A stretch of DNA of 64,000 bases from CAVQBL01 sp963710715. GTDB lineage: Bacteria; Pseudomonadota; Gammaproteobacteria; DSM-16500. A program made the position numbers and the translations under genes. Shown here one piece after another: positions 17,078 to 25,146 of the stretch. The stretch's first letter is position 1. Each line of letters begins with the position of its first letter. The stretch is from the NCBI GenBank assembly GCA_963710715.1, contig CAVQBL010000015.1:186001-250000 (forward strand), given 5' to 3'. The notes beneath the pieces are model-generated. The model was not told the DNA's origin, ran no database searches, and worked only from the letters and a program-made list of their open reading frames with translations.

Positions 17078-18232
17078 ATGAAAAATTCTAAAATTAAAAT
17101 TATAATGATAAGTGTGCTCACTAGTGCGCTCTGTGCATGTAGTTTTTTCGATAAAGATAACACACCTGCGCCTGCACCTTTAGTTGCTTTCAAACCGGAA
17201 GCAAGAGTGTATTCTCTTTGGTACGCAATGCCGAATGCAGGAGTCGAAAATACCAATATCAAGCTTGTTCCTGCTGTCACTCCGCAAAGAATTTTTACAG
17301 CGGATAAAAACGGTAGTGTGACCGCATCCAGTCGTTCTCAAGGCAAAACACTTTGGAGAAATAACACTAAATTACCTATCAGTGCTGGAGCTTCCGCAAA
17401 TGAAGGTTTAGTTGTGGTTGGCACTCATGCAGGGGAAGTCATCGCACTACGGCAAGTCGATGGTGGGTTCTTATGGAGAAACCGTGTCGCTAGCGAAATT
17501 CTCGCTTGCCCTGCTATTGGCAACGGCGTAGTACTGGTAAAAAGCATAGACGGCCAATTAACTGCTTTATCTGTTAGAGATGGCCATACTTTATGGCATT
17601 ATCAACAGACTGAGCCAACTTTAATATTACGCGGAGCCAGCACGCCACGTATTCATAATGAAACAGCTATTGTGGGTTTTGCAAGTGGTAATCTTGGAAA
17701 ATTCACCCTACGAGAAGGCAGCTTGCTATGGCTACAAACGATTGCCACGCCAGAAGGCATGTTTGCCATCCAGCGCATGGTGGACATCGACGCAGATCCA
17801 ATTATCTTCAATAATCGAATTTATGTTGCAACATATCAAGGCAAAGTTGCGGCGCTGGATCTTAGAACCGGTAGAGAAATATGGACGCATGACATTTCTT
17901 CCTACATAGGAATTGCTGTGGATAACCAACGAGTTTATGTGTCAGACGCTAAAGGCCATATCTGGGCTTTCAATGCTCACACAGGAAATGTCGATTGGCG
18001 CCAACCTCAATTAACTGCACGCAATATCACTGGCCCTGCGACTATCCAAAACTATATCGTTGTGGGTGACGGTGAAGGTTATTTGCATTGGTTAAATAAA
18101 ACAGATGGCCGCTTTATTGCTAGAACCAAAGTCGATCGCTCAGGAATGGTTGCAGCCCCTGTTGTTGACAATAACGTTACGTATGTTGTCACCAAAGAAG
18201 GTAGGCTTGTAGCATACACAATTACCTCATGA
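17078..18232 (+). CDS. bamB: Outer membrane assembly lipoprotein BamB
   Basis: BamB is the eight-bladed beta-propeller lipoprotein of the BAM complex that helps fold outer-membrane proteins. The 384-residue protein starts with a lipoprotein signal (lipobox LCAC). Repeated PQQ-type blades follow: GKTLWRNN, GFLWRNRV, GHTLWHY, GREIWTH, GNVDWRQ. Its stop overlaps the der start (ATGA). Confidence 0.95.
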   Translation: MKNSKIKIIMISVLTSALCACSFFDKDNTPAPAPLVAFKPEARVYSLWYAMPNAGVENTNIKLVPAVTPQRIFTADKNGSVTASSRSQGKTLWRNNTKLPISAGASANEGLVVVGTHAGEVIALRQVDGGFLWRNRVASEILACPAIGNGVVLVKSIDGQLTALSVRDGHTLWHYQQTEPTLILRGASTPRIHNETAIVGFASGNLGKFTLREGSLLWLQTIATPEGMFAIQRMVDIDADPIIFNNRIYVATYQGKVAALDLRTGREIWTHDISSYIGIAVDNQRVYVSDAKGHIWAFNAHTGNVDWRQPQLTARNITGPATIQNYIVVGDGEGYLHWLNKTDGRFIARTKVDRSGMVAAPVVDNNVTYVVTKEGRLVAYTITS

Positions 18233-19614
18233 TACCTGTCATTGCCATTGTTGGACGTCCCAATGTAGGTAAATCAACCTTATTTAATTGCCTTACACAA
18301 TCGCGTGCGGCATTAGTCTCTGAATTTCCCGGCATGACACGTGATCGACAATACGGCGAAGCGAATATTGCTGGACACCATTTCATTGTGATCGATACGG
18401 GCGGAATCACTAATGAGAAAAATGATTTAGACCAGCTCATGGCAAATCAATCATTTCAAGCTATCAAAGAAGCCGATAAAGTATTATTTTTGGTTGACGG
18501 CAGAGAAGGAGTCACCGCATTAGATCAACTGGTCGCAGAAAAATTAAGGCCACTCAACAAAACAACTTTCCTTGTCGTTAATAAAACCGAAGGTCTTGAT
18601 TCTGATGTGGCTGCAGCGGAATTTTATAAATTAGGATTTGGAATACCCTATCTCATTGCCGCTGCGCATAAAAGCGGGATCAATGAATTAATTGAAACGG
18701 TTTTTAAAGATGTTACTGACGCAAAAGAAGAGACAGACAGTGCTGAAACAGGAATTAAGCTAGCTATTATCGGCCGGCCCAATGTGGGCAAATCCACACT
18801 CATAAATCGAATGCTAGGTGAAGAACGCGTAATTGTTTTTGACCAACCCGGCACGACACGCGACAGTATTTTTATTCCTCTTGAACGCCAAGGAAAAAAT
18901 TACACTTTAATTGATACCGCAGGTATTCGGCGGCGTGGAAAAATTTTTGAAGCCACAGAAAAGTTTTCCGTGGTAAAAACTTTACAAGCCATTGAAGCCA
19001 CGCAAGTCGTATTGTTTGTGATGGATGCACATGAAGGTGTAACCGATCAAGATTTACGCTTACTGGGTTTTATCATTGACAGCGGCAAAGCTTTAGTCAT
19101 TGCATTTAACAAATGGGATGGCATGCGACTGGATGAAAAAGATCAGACACGCACGACTATCGATCGCCGATTAAATTTTCTTCCTTATGTACGCGTTCAT
19201 TTTATTTCTGCTTTGCACGGATCTGGCGTTGGAAATCTTTTTGCATCCATTGATGAAGCGCATGCATCCGCTAATAAAAAATTAGCGACACCACAATTAA
19301 CTAAAATTCTCACCGCAGCAGTGACACAACATTCTCCTCCACTCGTACATGGTCGACGAGTAAAATTACGCTATGCCCACTCGGGTGGCCATAATCCCCC
19401 TGTGATTGTCATTCATGGGAATCAAGTGAATGCACTTTCTGATACCTATCGACGCTATTTAGCCAATACATTTCAAACCCGCTTGAAGCTCATGGGCACA
19501 CCCGTGCGCATTGAACTCAAAAGCAGTGAAAATCCTTATCGGCATAAAAAAAATCCGCTGACCCCGCGGCAACAGCAAAAAAAGAAAAGATTGATGCGGC
19601 ATGCAAAAAAATAA
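18229..19614 (+). CDS. der: Ribosome biogenesis GTPase Der (EngA)
   Basis: A double-GTPase needed for 50S subunit assembly. It has 461 residues with two G domains, each with a GRPNVGKST P-loop, DTGG or DTAG switch II, and NKTE or NKWD specificity motifs, then a KH-like C-terminal domain and a basic tail. It overlaps bamB by 4 bp, implying translational coupling. Confidence 0.98.
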   Translation: MIPVIAIVGRPNVGKSTLFNCLTQSRAALVSEFPGMTRDRQYGEANIAGHHFIVIDTGGITNEKNDLDQLMANQSFQAIKEADKVLFLVDGREGVTALDQLVAEKLRPLNKTTFLVVNKTEGLDSDVAAAEFYKLGFGIPYLIAAAHKSGINELIETVFKDVTDAKEETDSAETGIKLAIIGRPNVGKSTLINRMLGEERVIVFDQPGTTRDSIFIPLERQGKNYTLIDTAGIRRRGKIFEATEKFSVVKTLQAIEATQVVLFVMDAHEGVTDQDLRLLGFIIDSGKALVIAFNKWDGMRLDEKDQTRTTIDRRLNFLPYVRVHFISALHGSGVGNLFASIDEAHASANKKLATPQLTKILTAAVTQHSPPLVHGRRVKLRYAHSGGHNPPVIVIHGNQVNALSDTYRRYLANTFQTRLKLMGTPVRIELKSSENPYRHKKNPLTPRQQQKKKRLMRHAKK

Positions 19615-19647
19615 ATCCTTCTTAAAAAAATCTATCTAACACTATGC

Positions 19648-19695
19648 TTGCAATTCTGTACAAAAGTGACTATAATGTAGTCATGAATAGTCATG
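19648..19695 (+). promoter_or_regulatory. Promoter and operator of the Phd/PIN toxin-antitoxin pair
   Basis: TTGCAA (19648-19653), a 17-bp spacer and TATAAT (19671-19676) form a good sigma-70 promoter. A perfect palindrome TGACTA-TAATG-TAGTCA (19667-19683) covers the -10 box. TAGTCATG is repeated 10 bp further on (19688-19695), one helical turn away. This is the usual layout of an autoregulatory antitoxin operator. Confidence 0.75.
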
Positions 19696-19708
19696 TAGGA
19701 GTGGCATT

Positions 19709-19966
19709 ATGAAATCTGTTAACATTGCAAAATTTAAGGCACAGTTGGGCAAATATCTAGGTTATATCCGACGAGGAGAAGAGGTAATCGTTTTAGATAG
19801 AACCCAACCTCTCGCTCGCGTGCTGCCTTTTAAGCCAGTGGAATCTAATCTAGTTATTGAAGAACCCATAGAGCAATTAAACCTAGCTAATTTGCATTTT
19901 AAGCCAATTAAAAATAAAAAAATTGATAGTTTAAAATTTCTTATTGAAGAAAGAGGCGAAAGATGA
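19709..19966 (+). CDS. Phd/YefM-family antitoxin
   Basis: The 85-residue protein opens with MKSVNIAKFKAQLGKYLGYI and RRGEEVIVLDRTQPLARV. This is the N-terminal DNA-binding fold of Phd/YefM antitoxins. The Pro- and Lys-rich C-terminus would wrap and inhibit the toxin. Its stop overlaps the toxin start by 4 bp (ATGA). It probably binds the palindromic operator upstream. Confidence 0.85.
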   Translation: MKSVNIAKFKAQLGKYLGYIRRGEEVIVLDRTQPLARVLPFKPVESNLVIEEPIEQLNLANLHFKPIKNKKIDSLKFLIEERGER

Positions 19967-20382
19967 AAGCTTATATTGATTCCTCAGTTCTTCTTAGAAT
20001 TATTTTCGGTGAAAAAAACGCTCTAAAAATTCCAAAAAATATACAGAGCTATGCCACAAACGAAATTCTAAAGATAGAATGCTTTCGAACTATAGATCGC
20101 ATGAGACATGAGCTTGCAATTTCAGATGACGAAATTGCAGACAGACATGCTGCTCTTCATAAAACAATCAAATCTTTACACATCATCAAGTTCACAGACA
20201 CAATCTCTCAACGTGCTTGCGAACCTTTTCCTATCACTTTAAAAACCCTTGACGCGATCCATCTTTCCACTGCTATTCTCTGGAAAAAAGAGGAAAATTC
20301 CGAAATAATCTTTCTAACACACGACATCCAACTTTCAAAAGCTGCTCGCGCCTTGGGATTTGACGTAATTGGCGTAAACTAA
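19963..20382 (+). CDS. vapC: PIN-domain ribonuclease toxin (VapC-like)
   Basis: The 139-residue PIN domain starts with MKAYIDSSVLLRIIFGE (first catalytic Asp). It has NEILKIECFRTI (Glu) mid-way, and KTLDAIHLSTAI and FLTHDIQLSKAA near the C-terminus with the remaining acidic residues. All four usual acidic positions appear present, so it should be an active RNase. It is paired with the Phd-type antitoxin. Confidence 0.85.
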   Translation: MKAYIDSSVLLRIIFGEKNALKIPKNIQSYATNEILKIECFRTIDRMRHELAISDDEIADRHAALHKTIKSLHIIKFTDTISQRACEPFPITLKTLDAIHLSTAILWKKEENSEIIFLTHDIQLSKAARALGFDVIGVN

Positions 20383-20422
20383 GACACCCTAATAGAGCTC
20401 TTTCCAAACCTAGTATAGAAAT

Positions 20423-23400
20423 CTAATGATTCGAATCAAAATTTGGAGCTAGCGCAAAAACTATCTCATCACCTATTAATTGCCGAAACGATGCTTTTAA
20501 ATTACCGGAAATAGCGAGATACGCTTTCTCCAAATTCTCATCTTTGAAAAGACAAATATCCAGAACGTTATTAACATTTAAGATGTCATGTGTATGGATC
20601 TTGGTTCTTTCAAGTTTAAATCCAAATAAAGTTTTATCGTATTTGGGTGACAAAAAATTATTTAGTAAATTAATATTAATCACAAATTGATTTCTCCCTC
20701 TTACCGTGTTTAATAGCCCATACATCGTGAGCATTTTTGGATTTAATTTTAATTTACGAAATAGCGCGCAATAGATAGTAGAAAAAATATGCATAACAAA
20801 ATTTCTAATAAATTTTTTGCTTTTATCCATGCATGCAATTTTTATCATTCCTGAACATGCCTGATAAGGTTCAGTATCAACTCTGGATTGTTGTATAGAT
20901 TTCGCTAATTCGATTAAATTTAAGTGAGCTTTAACATCAATTTTGATGGGGTCAATCCTAAGGAAACAACCAATCATTTTGTCATGAACTTCATTTTCTC
21001 TGATAGAGCGAACAATATTAATCAGTATTTTATTATTAAGATACCCTACTTCTTTATTTAAAGCTAATGCAATTGCAGCACTCAGCAGATCCGTAATGCT
21101 AATGGAAGAATGGGCACAGATCTGATGTATATTTTCCATTACATCAGAAGGCAATTCCATATAGGTTGAGTAAGGAATATTTTTCATATTACGAATAATT
21201 TCTGTTTCGGGAAACGTAAAAAGTGCTGTGTCATGCAAATATTGCTTCCAGAATACCATATCTCTTTCTAAATCTTGGTTTGAATGATCACGTTCATATG
21301 AAACATAGTCTTTAAATTGAGCATACCTATCTAATGGAATTGAACGAGAATCATTCTTATAATGAAGATAAGCCGTAGATAACTCCGAAAACAATATTTC
21401 CTCAGAAATATCATCGAAGACAATATGTGGCACGCATATCTGTAATTCTGATTTGGCATTGTTAAGATGAAATAATTTCACCACTATTAATGGCAGGTTT
21501 TTTTGCCATGTTTTGTGACCAATCAATTTATTCAGTGACACAGATAATTCCAATTCTGCTTCCATTTCTGAATAGTTTGTCAGGTCTTCTTCAATAATAT
21601 TAAATCGAATATTTTTCTTTAAATATTGAACAGGAAAAAATTTCCCTACCTGATAAGACAAAACTTCATGTCTTTCTAAAACTTGCTGCAATGCAAAAGT
21701 CATTACTTCACTATCCAATCTTCCTGATAATCGCCTTCTCGCTACAATGTTCATTTTTTGTATTTTTGGTTCAAATAAATTGGCTATCCAAAAAACAAAC
21801 TGGAAATTGGCGAGCGGGATAACACCTTTGTTATCCAATGCCGCTCTGGATCCCGCGAATACATCACAAGAATGGGACGACGCAGCAGCGGCCGCAATGA
21901 TTGGCGCCAACTGACGAATGGTGGGGGCTTTGTACAAATCTTCCAAATGAATTTCTTTACCTAAGGATTTTTCAATCTCCATCAACAATCTTTCTGCAAG
22001 CAATGAGTGCCCACCCAATTCAAAAAAATGACTTTCTACGCCAATTTTTTTTAGGTGAAATATTTTCTGCCAGATGTTAATTAATTGGCGCTCTAATTGA
22101 GTTCTAGGTGCAACAATCTGCTCTTCAACCTCAGGAACAGGGAATGCTTTTTTATCCCGTTTTCCGCTTGATGTGATTGGAAATGCCTTCAACATCACAA
22201 ATAACGATGGAATCATATAATCAGCCAATTTCTGGTGCAGGTATTCGCGTAATTCATGATGACTGGGGAGCTGATTCTCATCCTTGGGAACATAATAAGC
22301 TATCAATTGTTTTTCTTGTGACGGGTTTTCACGCGCAACCACACTGCTTTCTTTTATTAAAGGATGCGATTCCAGACACATCTCTATCTCCGCTGGTTCT
22401 ATTCTATACCCACGAATTTTCACTTGATCATCTATTCTTTTTATAAATTCAATATTTCCATCTGGTAAATAGCGACACAAATCGCCGGTTTTATATAATT
22501 TTGCATGCGACTCAGGATGAAAAGGATCATGAATGAATTGCTGTGATGTTAATTCTTCTTGATTAAGATAGCCTCGCGCTAAACACATTCCACGCACATA
22601 CAATTCTCCTGTTTTTCCCAATGACATTTCTTGCTTACCATCGTTATATAGTTTGCAATCCATATTAAAACCGGGTTTACCGATAGGAACAATCACTCCT
22701 AATTTGGATATATTCTCAGTCGTCACTTTATATTGAGTGACAGCTACCGTTGTTTCAGTCGGACCGTATTCATTAAATAAAACATGTTTGGGATACATTT
22801 TAAGCCAAGCGATACAATCTTTCGCATATAAAATTTCTCCGCCTAAAATGATAGATTGCAAATGGGGTAACTTTATAGCGTGATTGTTTGCTTGCTGTGC
22901 GAGGATGTCAAAATAAGTCGGGGTTAATTTGATAATGTTAATTTTATTTTTATTTAAATGTAAAAGATATTGGGGAATATCCTTTTTCACTTCATCGCGG
23001 CATATAACAACTTGCAATCCCAATGCAAGTGCAGTAACAGTCGTTGTCCCTGCCATGTCAAAAATAATATGCGATGAAAAATCGACGCGATCCTGGGGAC
23101 GACATGCACTATAACTACCAAACCATTGGGTGTAGTTCACTATGCTTTTATTCTCAATCAAAACACCCTTAGATTTTCCTGTTGAACCCGAAGTATAAAT
23201 AACATAAGCCAGATTTTCGGGGTTAGAAGGATAAGATGGATTGTGTGAAGATTGGAAATTGATTTCATGCCAATCTTGATCTATTAGGATAATGTGTCCC
23301 GAAAAATCAGAAAACTTTTCTCTCGATTTTGATTGGGTGATAAGAACAGGTGTTCTAGAATCTTTTAATAGATCTTTTAAATGATTCGCTGAGTGATTTT

Positions 23401-23659
23401 GATCTAATGGCAGATAAGCACAGCCTGCTTTCAAAATGCCGAGTATCCCAATAAGCAATTGCGGTGATCTATCAATAGAAATAGCGATTAGCGTGTCAGG
23501 TTCCAATTCGAATTTTTGCAAGTAATGCGCCAGCTTATTCGCTAGTTGATTAAGCTCGTTATAAGAGTAGGAAAGCCTCTCATCTATTATCGCGACGTGA
23601 TGAGGTGCTTTTTCGGCATATTCTTCAATCATCCGCTGAATAGTTAAATTATTATCCAT
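20423..23659 (-). CDS. Stand-alone NRPS: adenylation, carrier and condensation domains
   Basis: The protein is about 1078 residues in the order A-T-C. The A domain (about 10-510) has YTSGSTGKSKG (A3), NEYGPTETTVA (A5), YKTGDLCRYLPDGNIEF (A7), KIRGYRIEPAEIE (A8) and SSGKRDKKAFP (A10 Lys). The carrier (about 530-600) has FFELGGHSLL with the phosphopantetheine Ser. The C domain (about 640-1078) has PHIVFDD, keeping the catalytic His and Asp of HHxxxDG. My manual read of the ten specificity positions gives D-M-T-K-I-G-E-V-A-K, close to the asparagine code D-L-T-K-L-G-E-V-G-K. No thioesterase or other NRPS genes are adjacent. An in-frame TTG at 23677 is an alternative start. Confidence 0.85.
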   Translation of the reverse strand: MDNNLTIQRMIEEYAEKAPHHVAIIDERLSYSYNELNQLANKLAHYLQKFELEPDTLIAISIDRSPQLLIGILGILKAGCAYLPLDQNHSANHLKDLLKDSRTPVLITQSKSREKFSDFSGHIILIDQDWHEINFQSSHNPSYPSNPENLAYVIYTSGSTGKSKGVLIENKSIVNYTQWFGSYSACRPQDRVDFSSHIIFDMAGTTTVTALALGLQVVICRDEVKKDIPQYLLHLNKNKINIIKLTPTYFDILAQQANNHAIKLPHLQSIILGGEILYAKDCIAWLKMYPKHVLFNEYGPTETTVAVTQYKVTTENISKLGVIVPIGKPGFNMDCKLYNDGKQEMSLGKTGELYVRGMCLARGYLNQEELTSQQFIHDPFHPESHAKLYKTGDLCRYLPDGNIEFIKRIDDQVKIRGYRIEPAEIEMCLESHPLIKESSVVARENPSQEKQLIAYYVPKDENQLPSHHELREYLHQKLADYMIPSLFVMLKAFPITSSGKRDKKAFPVPEVEEQIVAPRTQLERQLINIWQKIFHLKKIGVESHFFELGGHSLLAERLLMEIEKSLGKEIHLEDLYKAPTIRQLAPIIAAAAASSHSCDVFAGSRAALDNKGVIPLANFQFVFWIANLFEPKIQKMNIVARRRLSGRLDSEVMTFALQQVLERHEVLSYQVGKFFPVQYLKKNIRFNIIEEDLTNYSEMEAELELSVSLNKLIGHKTWQKNLPLIVVKLFHLNNAKSELQICVPHIVFDDISEEILFSELSTAYLHYKNDSRSIPLDRYAQFKDYVSYERDHSNQDLERDMVFWKQYLHDTALFTFPETEIIRNMKNIPYSTYMELPSDVMENIHQICAHSSISITDLLSAAIALALNKEVGYLNNKILINIVRSIRENEVHDKMIGCFLRIDPIKIDVKAHLNLIELAKSIQQSRVDTEPYQACSGMIKIACMDKSKKFIRNFVMHIFSTIYCALFRKLKLNPKMLTMYGLLNTVRGRNQFVININLLNNFLSPKYDKTLFGFKLERTKIHTHDILNVNNVLDICLFKDENLEKAYLAISGNLKASFRQLIGDEIVFALAPNFDSNH

Positions 23660-23683
23660 ATCCTTTTCACTTTTCAAAAGAAC

Positions 23684-23728
23684 TCGTCATTGCGAGCCTC
23701 ACGCTTTAGCTGACGGCGTGAATAGTTA
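23684..23728. repeat. Deleted copy of the dispersed palindromic repeat
   Basis: The left part GTCATTGCGAGCCTCACGC matches the end of the repeats at 34556 and 34743 (inverted). The right part GACGGCGTGAATAGTTA is the outer terminal repeat seen at 34556 and 42237. The internal region is missing. It lies just upstream of the NRPS start. Confidence 0.65.
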
Positions 23729-23737
23729 AGCGTAAGC

Positions 23738-23763
23738 AAAAAAAAGGACGACTTTCGTCGTCC
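23738..23763 (-). terminator. Terminator of sRNA copy 1
   Basis: A perfect 7-bp GC-rich stem (GGACGAC/GTCGTCC) with a GAAA tetraloop, then a run of U residues on the minus strand. Confidence 0.85.
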
Positions 23764-23948
23764 TTAAAATGCTCAACTCAAATAGCAATCCGTGCTTAAA
23801 TTCCATCCGTGGACACGCAAAACGAGGAGTGGTTGCAGAAATCCGTTCTGTCACCGTAGCCATCCTAAGCTAAATTCATGTTACAATAAATTTATCTTCT
23901 TGAAAATACGGGTTTTTTTTGTTAAAGCCTTGCTGAGCTCATCAAGCA
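23738..23948 (-). ncRNA. RsmY/RsmZ (CsrB)-type small RNA, copy 1
   Basis: The transcript would run leftward and end in a strong terminator: GGACGAC-GAAA-GTCGTCC plus eight or more U (23738-23763). It carries repeated GGA motifs, several in short hairpins: AGGATGG (about 23865), ACGGATT, CCACGGATGG (23803-23812) and GCACGGATTGC (23785-23795). Such GGA hairpins bind and titrate CsrA/RsmA. Copy 2 at 24256-24473 aligns over about 110 nt, with the GGA hairpins conserved although bases vary. The start is estimated from a candidate TTGATT -35 at 23977-23982. Relation to CsrA is inferred. Confidence 0.6.
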
Positions 23949-24042
23949 TATCCTCAAATAAAATAAAAATAAATTAAATCAATAAGTTATAATCATAAAA
24001 CTCGTATTACTTAATAAACTCAGCGTTTCGAATGGCTAATTT

Positions 24043-24060
24043 CCTACAAAAACTGATTTA
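24043..24060 (-). promoter_or_regulatory. Possible GacA/LetA half-site upstream of sRNA copy 1
   Basis: TCAGTTTTTGTAGG on the minus strand matches TCAGTTTTTGTAAG upstream of copy 2. Only the left half of the TGTAAG-N6-CTTACA box is kept here. It lies 66 bp before the candidate -35 box. Confidence 0.35.
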
Positions 24061-24255
24061 AATATCCTACAAATATTTGAGCATAAATCACTCTGATTCG
24101 ATATGATTAGAGGTTCAGTTGCAAGATCCTGGTCAAGATTTTTTAATCGAGACCAAGCAGCACCTCGCGCAGAAGCTGCAGATGAACATGCGAACGAAGT
24201 ACCATACATGGAGATGGTGGCGGGGGGATGAGGGTCCAAAATAGCTGAAGAACTT

Positions 24256-24283
24256 AAAAAAAAGGGCGGGTTTTAACCCGCCC
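24256..24283 (-). terminator. Terminator of sRNA copy 2
   Basis: GGGCGGGTT and AACCCGCCC form a 9-bp stem around AA, followed by eight U residues on the minus strand. Confidence 0.9.
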
Positions 24284-24473
24284 TAAGATGCTCAACTCAG
24301 ACATAGCAATCCTTGCTAAATAATCCATCCTTGGGCATACAAAACGAGGAGTGGTTGCAAGAATCCTTTCTGTCACCATGTGCCATCCTTGACACTTGAT
24401 TAGTTTAGCAGGTACTTTGAAAAAGTAACTAGCCTCTAAAGCAAGCCATAACATTTTTCTCTAAAAACCCGCG
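24256..24473 (-). ncRNA. RsmY/RsmZ (CsrB)-type small RNA, copy 2
   Basis: The predicted transcript is about 218 nt, from the promoter at 24480-24507 to the terminator at 24256-24283. Four AGGAT motifs occur within about 85 nt: CAAGGATGG (24382-24390), AAAGGATTC (about 24362), CCAAGGATGG (24325-24334) and GCAAGGATTGC (24306-24316). The last two place AGGA or GGA in the loop of a small hairpin. That is the hallmark of CsrA/RsmA-sequestering RNAs. A near-consensus GacA/LetA box lies upstream. A C-rich block GCAACCACTCCTCGTTTTG is identical in both copies. It most likely controls a biphasic, CsrA-dependent lifestyle switch. Confidence 0.7.
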
Positions 24474-24479
24474 CGCGCA

Positions 24480-24507
24480 TTATTTAAAAAATAGCATTAG
24501 AATCAAT
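24480..24507 (-). promoter_or_regulatory. Promoter of sRNA copy 2
   Basis: On the minus strand TTGATT (24502-24507), a 16-bp spacer and AATAAT (24480-24485) are followed by a GC-rich discriminator (GCGCGCGCGGG). This is typical of stringently controlled promoters. Confidence 0.6.
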
Positions 24508-24545
24508 TTATTAACATAAAAATAGCGATAAGACATTCATATTTT

Positions 24546-24563
24546 TGTAGATTTTTTCTTACA
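24546..24563 (-). promoter_or_regulatory. GacA/LetA-type activator box upstream of sRNA copy 2
   Basis: On the minus strand it reads TGTAAG-AAAAAA-TCTACA. The known GacA/LetA upstream activating sequence is TGTAAG-N6-CTTACA; ten of twelve defined positions match, including the whole left half. It is centred about 80 bp before the predicted start, the usual place for this box at rsmY/rsmZ promoters. Confidence 0.6.
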
Positions 24564-24598
24564 AAAACTGACAGGATTTTCTTAAAATAAAAGAGAGA

Positions 24599-25081
24599 TT
24601 ATTCCCTAAAATTCTCAAACTGCAGCGGCAAATTTAACTTGGCTTCACGCAACATAGCAATCACTACCTGCAAATCATCGCGTTTTTTACCTGTGACTCT
24701 TACATGGTCACCTTGAATTGCGGATTGAACTTTAAAGTTAGCCTCTTTCACTAACTTTACTATTTTCTTTGCTGTCTCTGCGTCAATACCTTGTTTGACA
24801 GTGATATTTTGTCTCGCTTCATTTAATTTTACATCGGCATCCTTATAATCCAGTGAGCGCACATCGACATTACGTTTCGCAAATTTATTTCTTAGGATTT
24901 CATCGACTTGTTTTAGCTGAAAATCAGTGGGTGCAATAATAGTAATATCTTCTTTGCCCTGTTCAACACGCGCATTCGTGCCCCTGAAATCAAATCGAGT
25001 ACTCAATTCGCGATTGGTTTGATCCACTGCATTTGTTACTTCGTGTTGATCGGTCTTAGAAACGATATCAAAAGATGGCAT
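24599..25081 (-). CDS. yajQ: YajQ-family nucleotide-binding protein
   Basis: The 160-residue protein starts MPSFDIVSKTDQHEVTNAVD, the standard YajQ opening. It has two ferredoxin-like halves, with DFRGTNARVEQ and VRVTGKKRDDLQ. Family members bind nucleotides or RNA, and in Xanthomonas one binds cyclic di-GMP and acts as a transcription co-regulator. It follows ribH in the same direction, with a hairpin between them. Confidence 0.93.
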   Translation of the reverse strand: MPSFDIVSKTDQHEVTNAVDQTNRELSTRFDFRGTNARVEQGKEDITIIAPTDFQLKQVDEILRNKFAKRNVDVRSLDYKDADVKLNEARQNITVKQGIDAETAKKIVKLVKEANFKVQSAIQGDHVRVTGKKRDDLQVVIAMLREAKLNLPLQFENFRE

Positions 25082-25107
25082 AAAAACTCCTAAAGAGCTC
25101 TTTCTGG

Positions 25108-25132
25108 ATGCCAGCTAAAAGCATGCTGGCAT
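25108..25132. repeat. Hairpin between ribH and yajQ
   Basis: ATGCCAGC and GCTGGCAT form a perfect 8-bp stem with a 9-nt loop. No U-run follows, so it is an RNA processing, REP-like or weak terminator element. Confidence 0.4.
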
Positions 25133-25146
25133 GACAGATGTGGGTT

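Noticed and set aside
24103..24231. A 42-codon plus-strand frame between the two sRNAs.
   Set aside because: No ribosome-binding site and no recognisable family; it lies just in front of the promoter region of copy 1.
23738..24454. Short open frames inside both sRNAs sharing VTERI-x-ATTPRF-x-CPRM, possibly a small-protein pair.
   Set aside because: The copies differ by indels that shift the frame locally while the GGA hairpins stay, and the frames run into the terminators. RNA constraint explains the match better.
23680..24600. tmRNA, 6S RNA or CRISPR array at this locus.
   Set aside because: No tRNA-like ends, no large 6S-like bulge, and no regularly spaced direct repeats; two similar units with terminators fit sRNAs.
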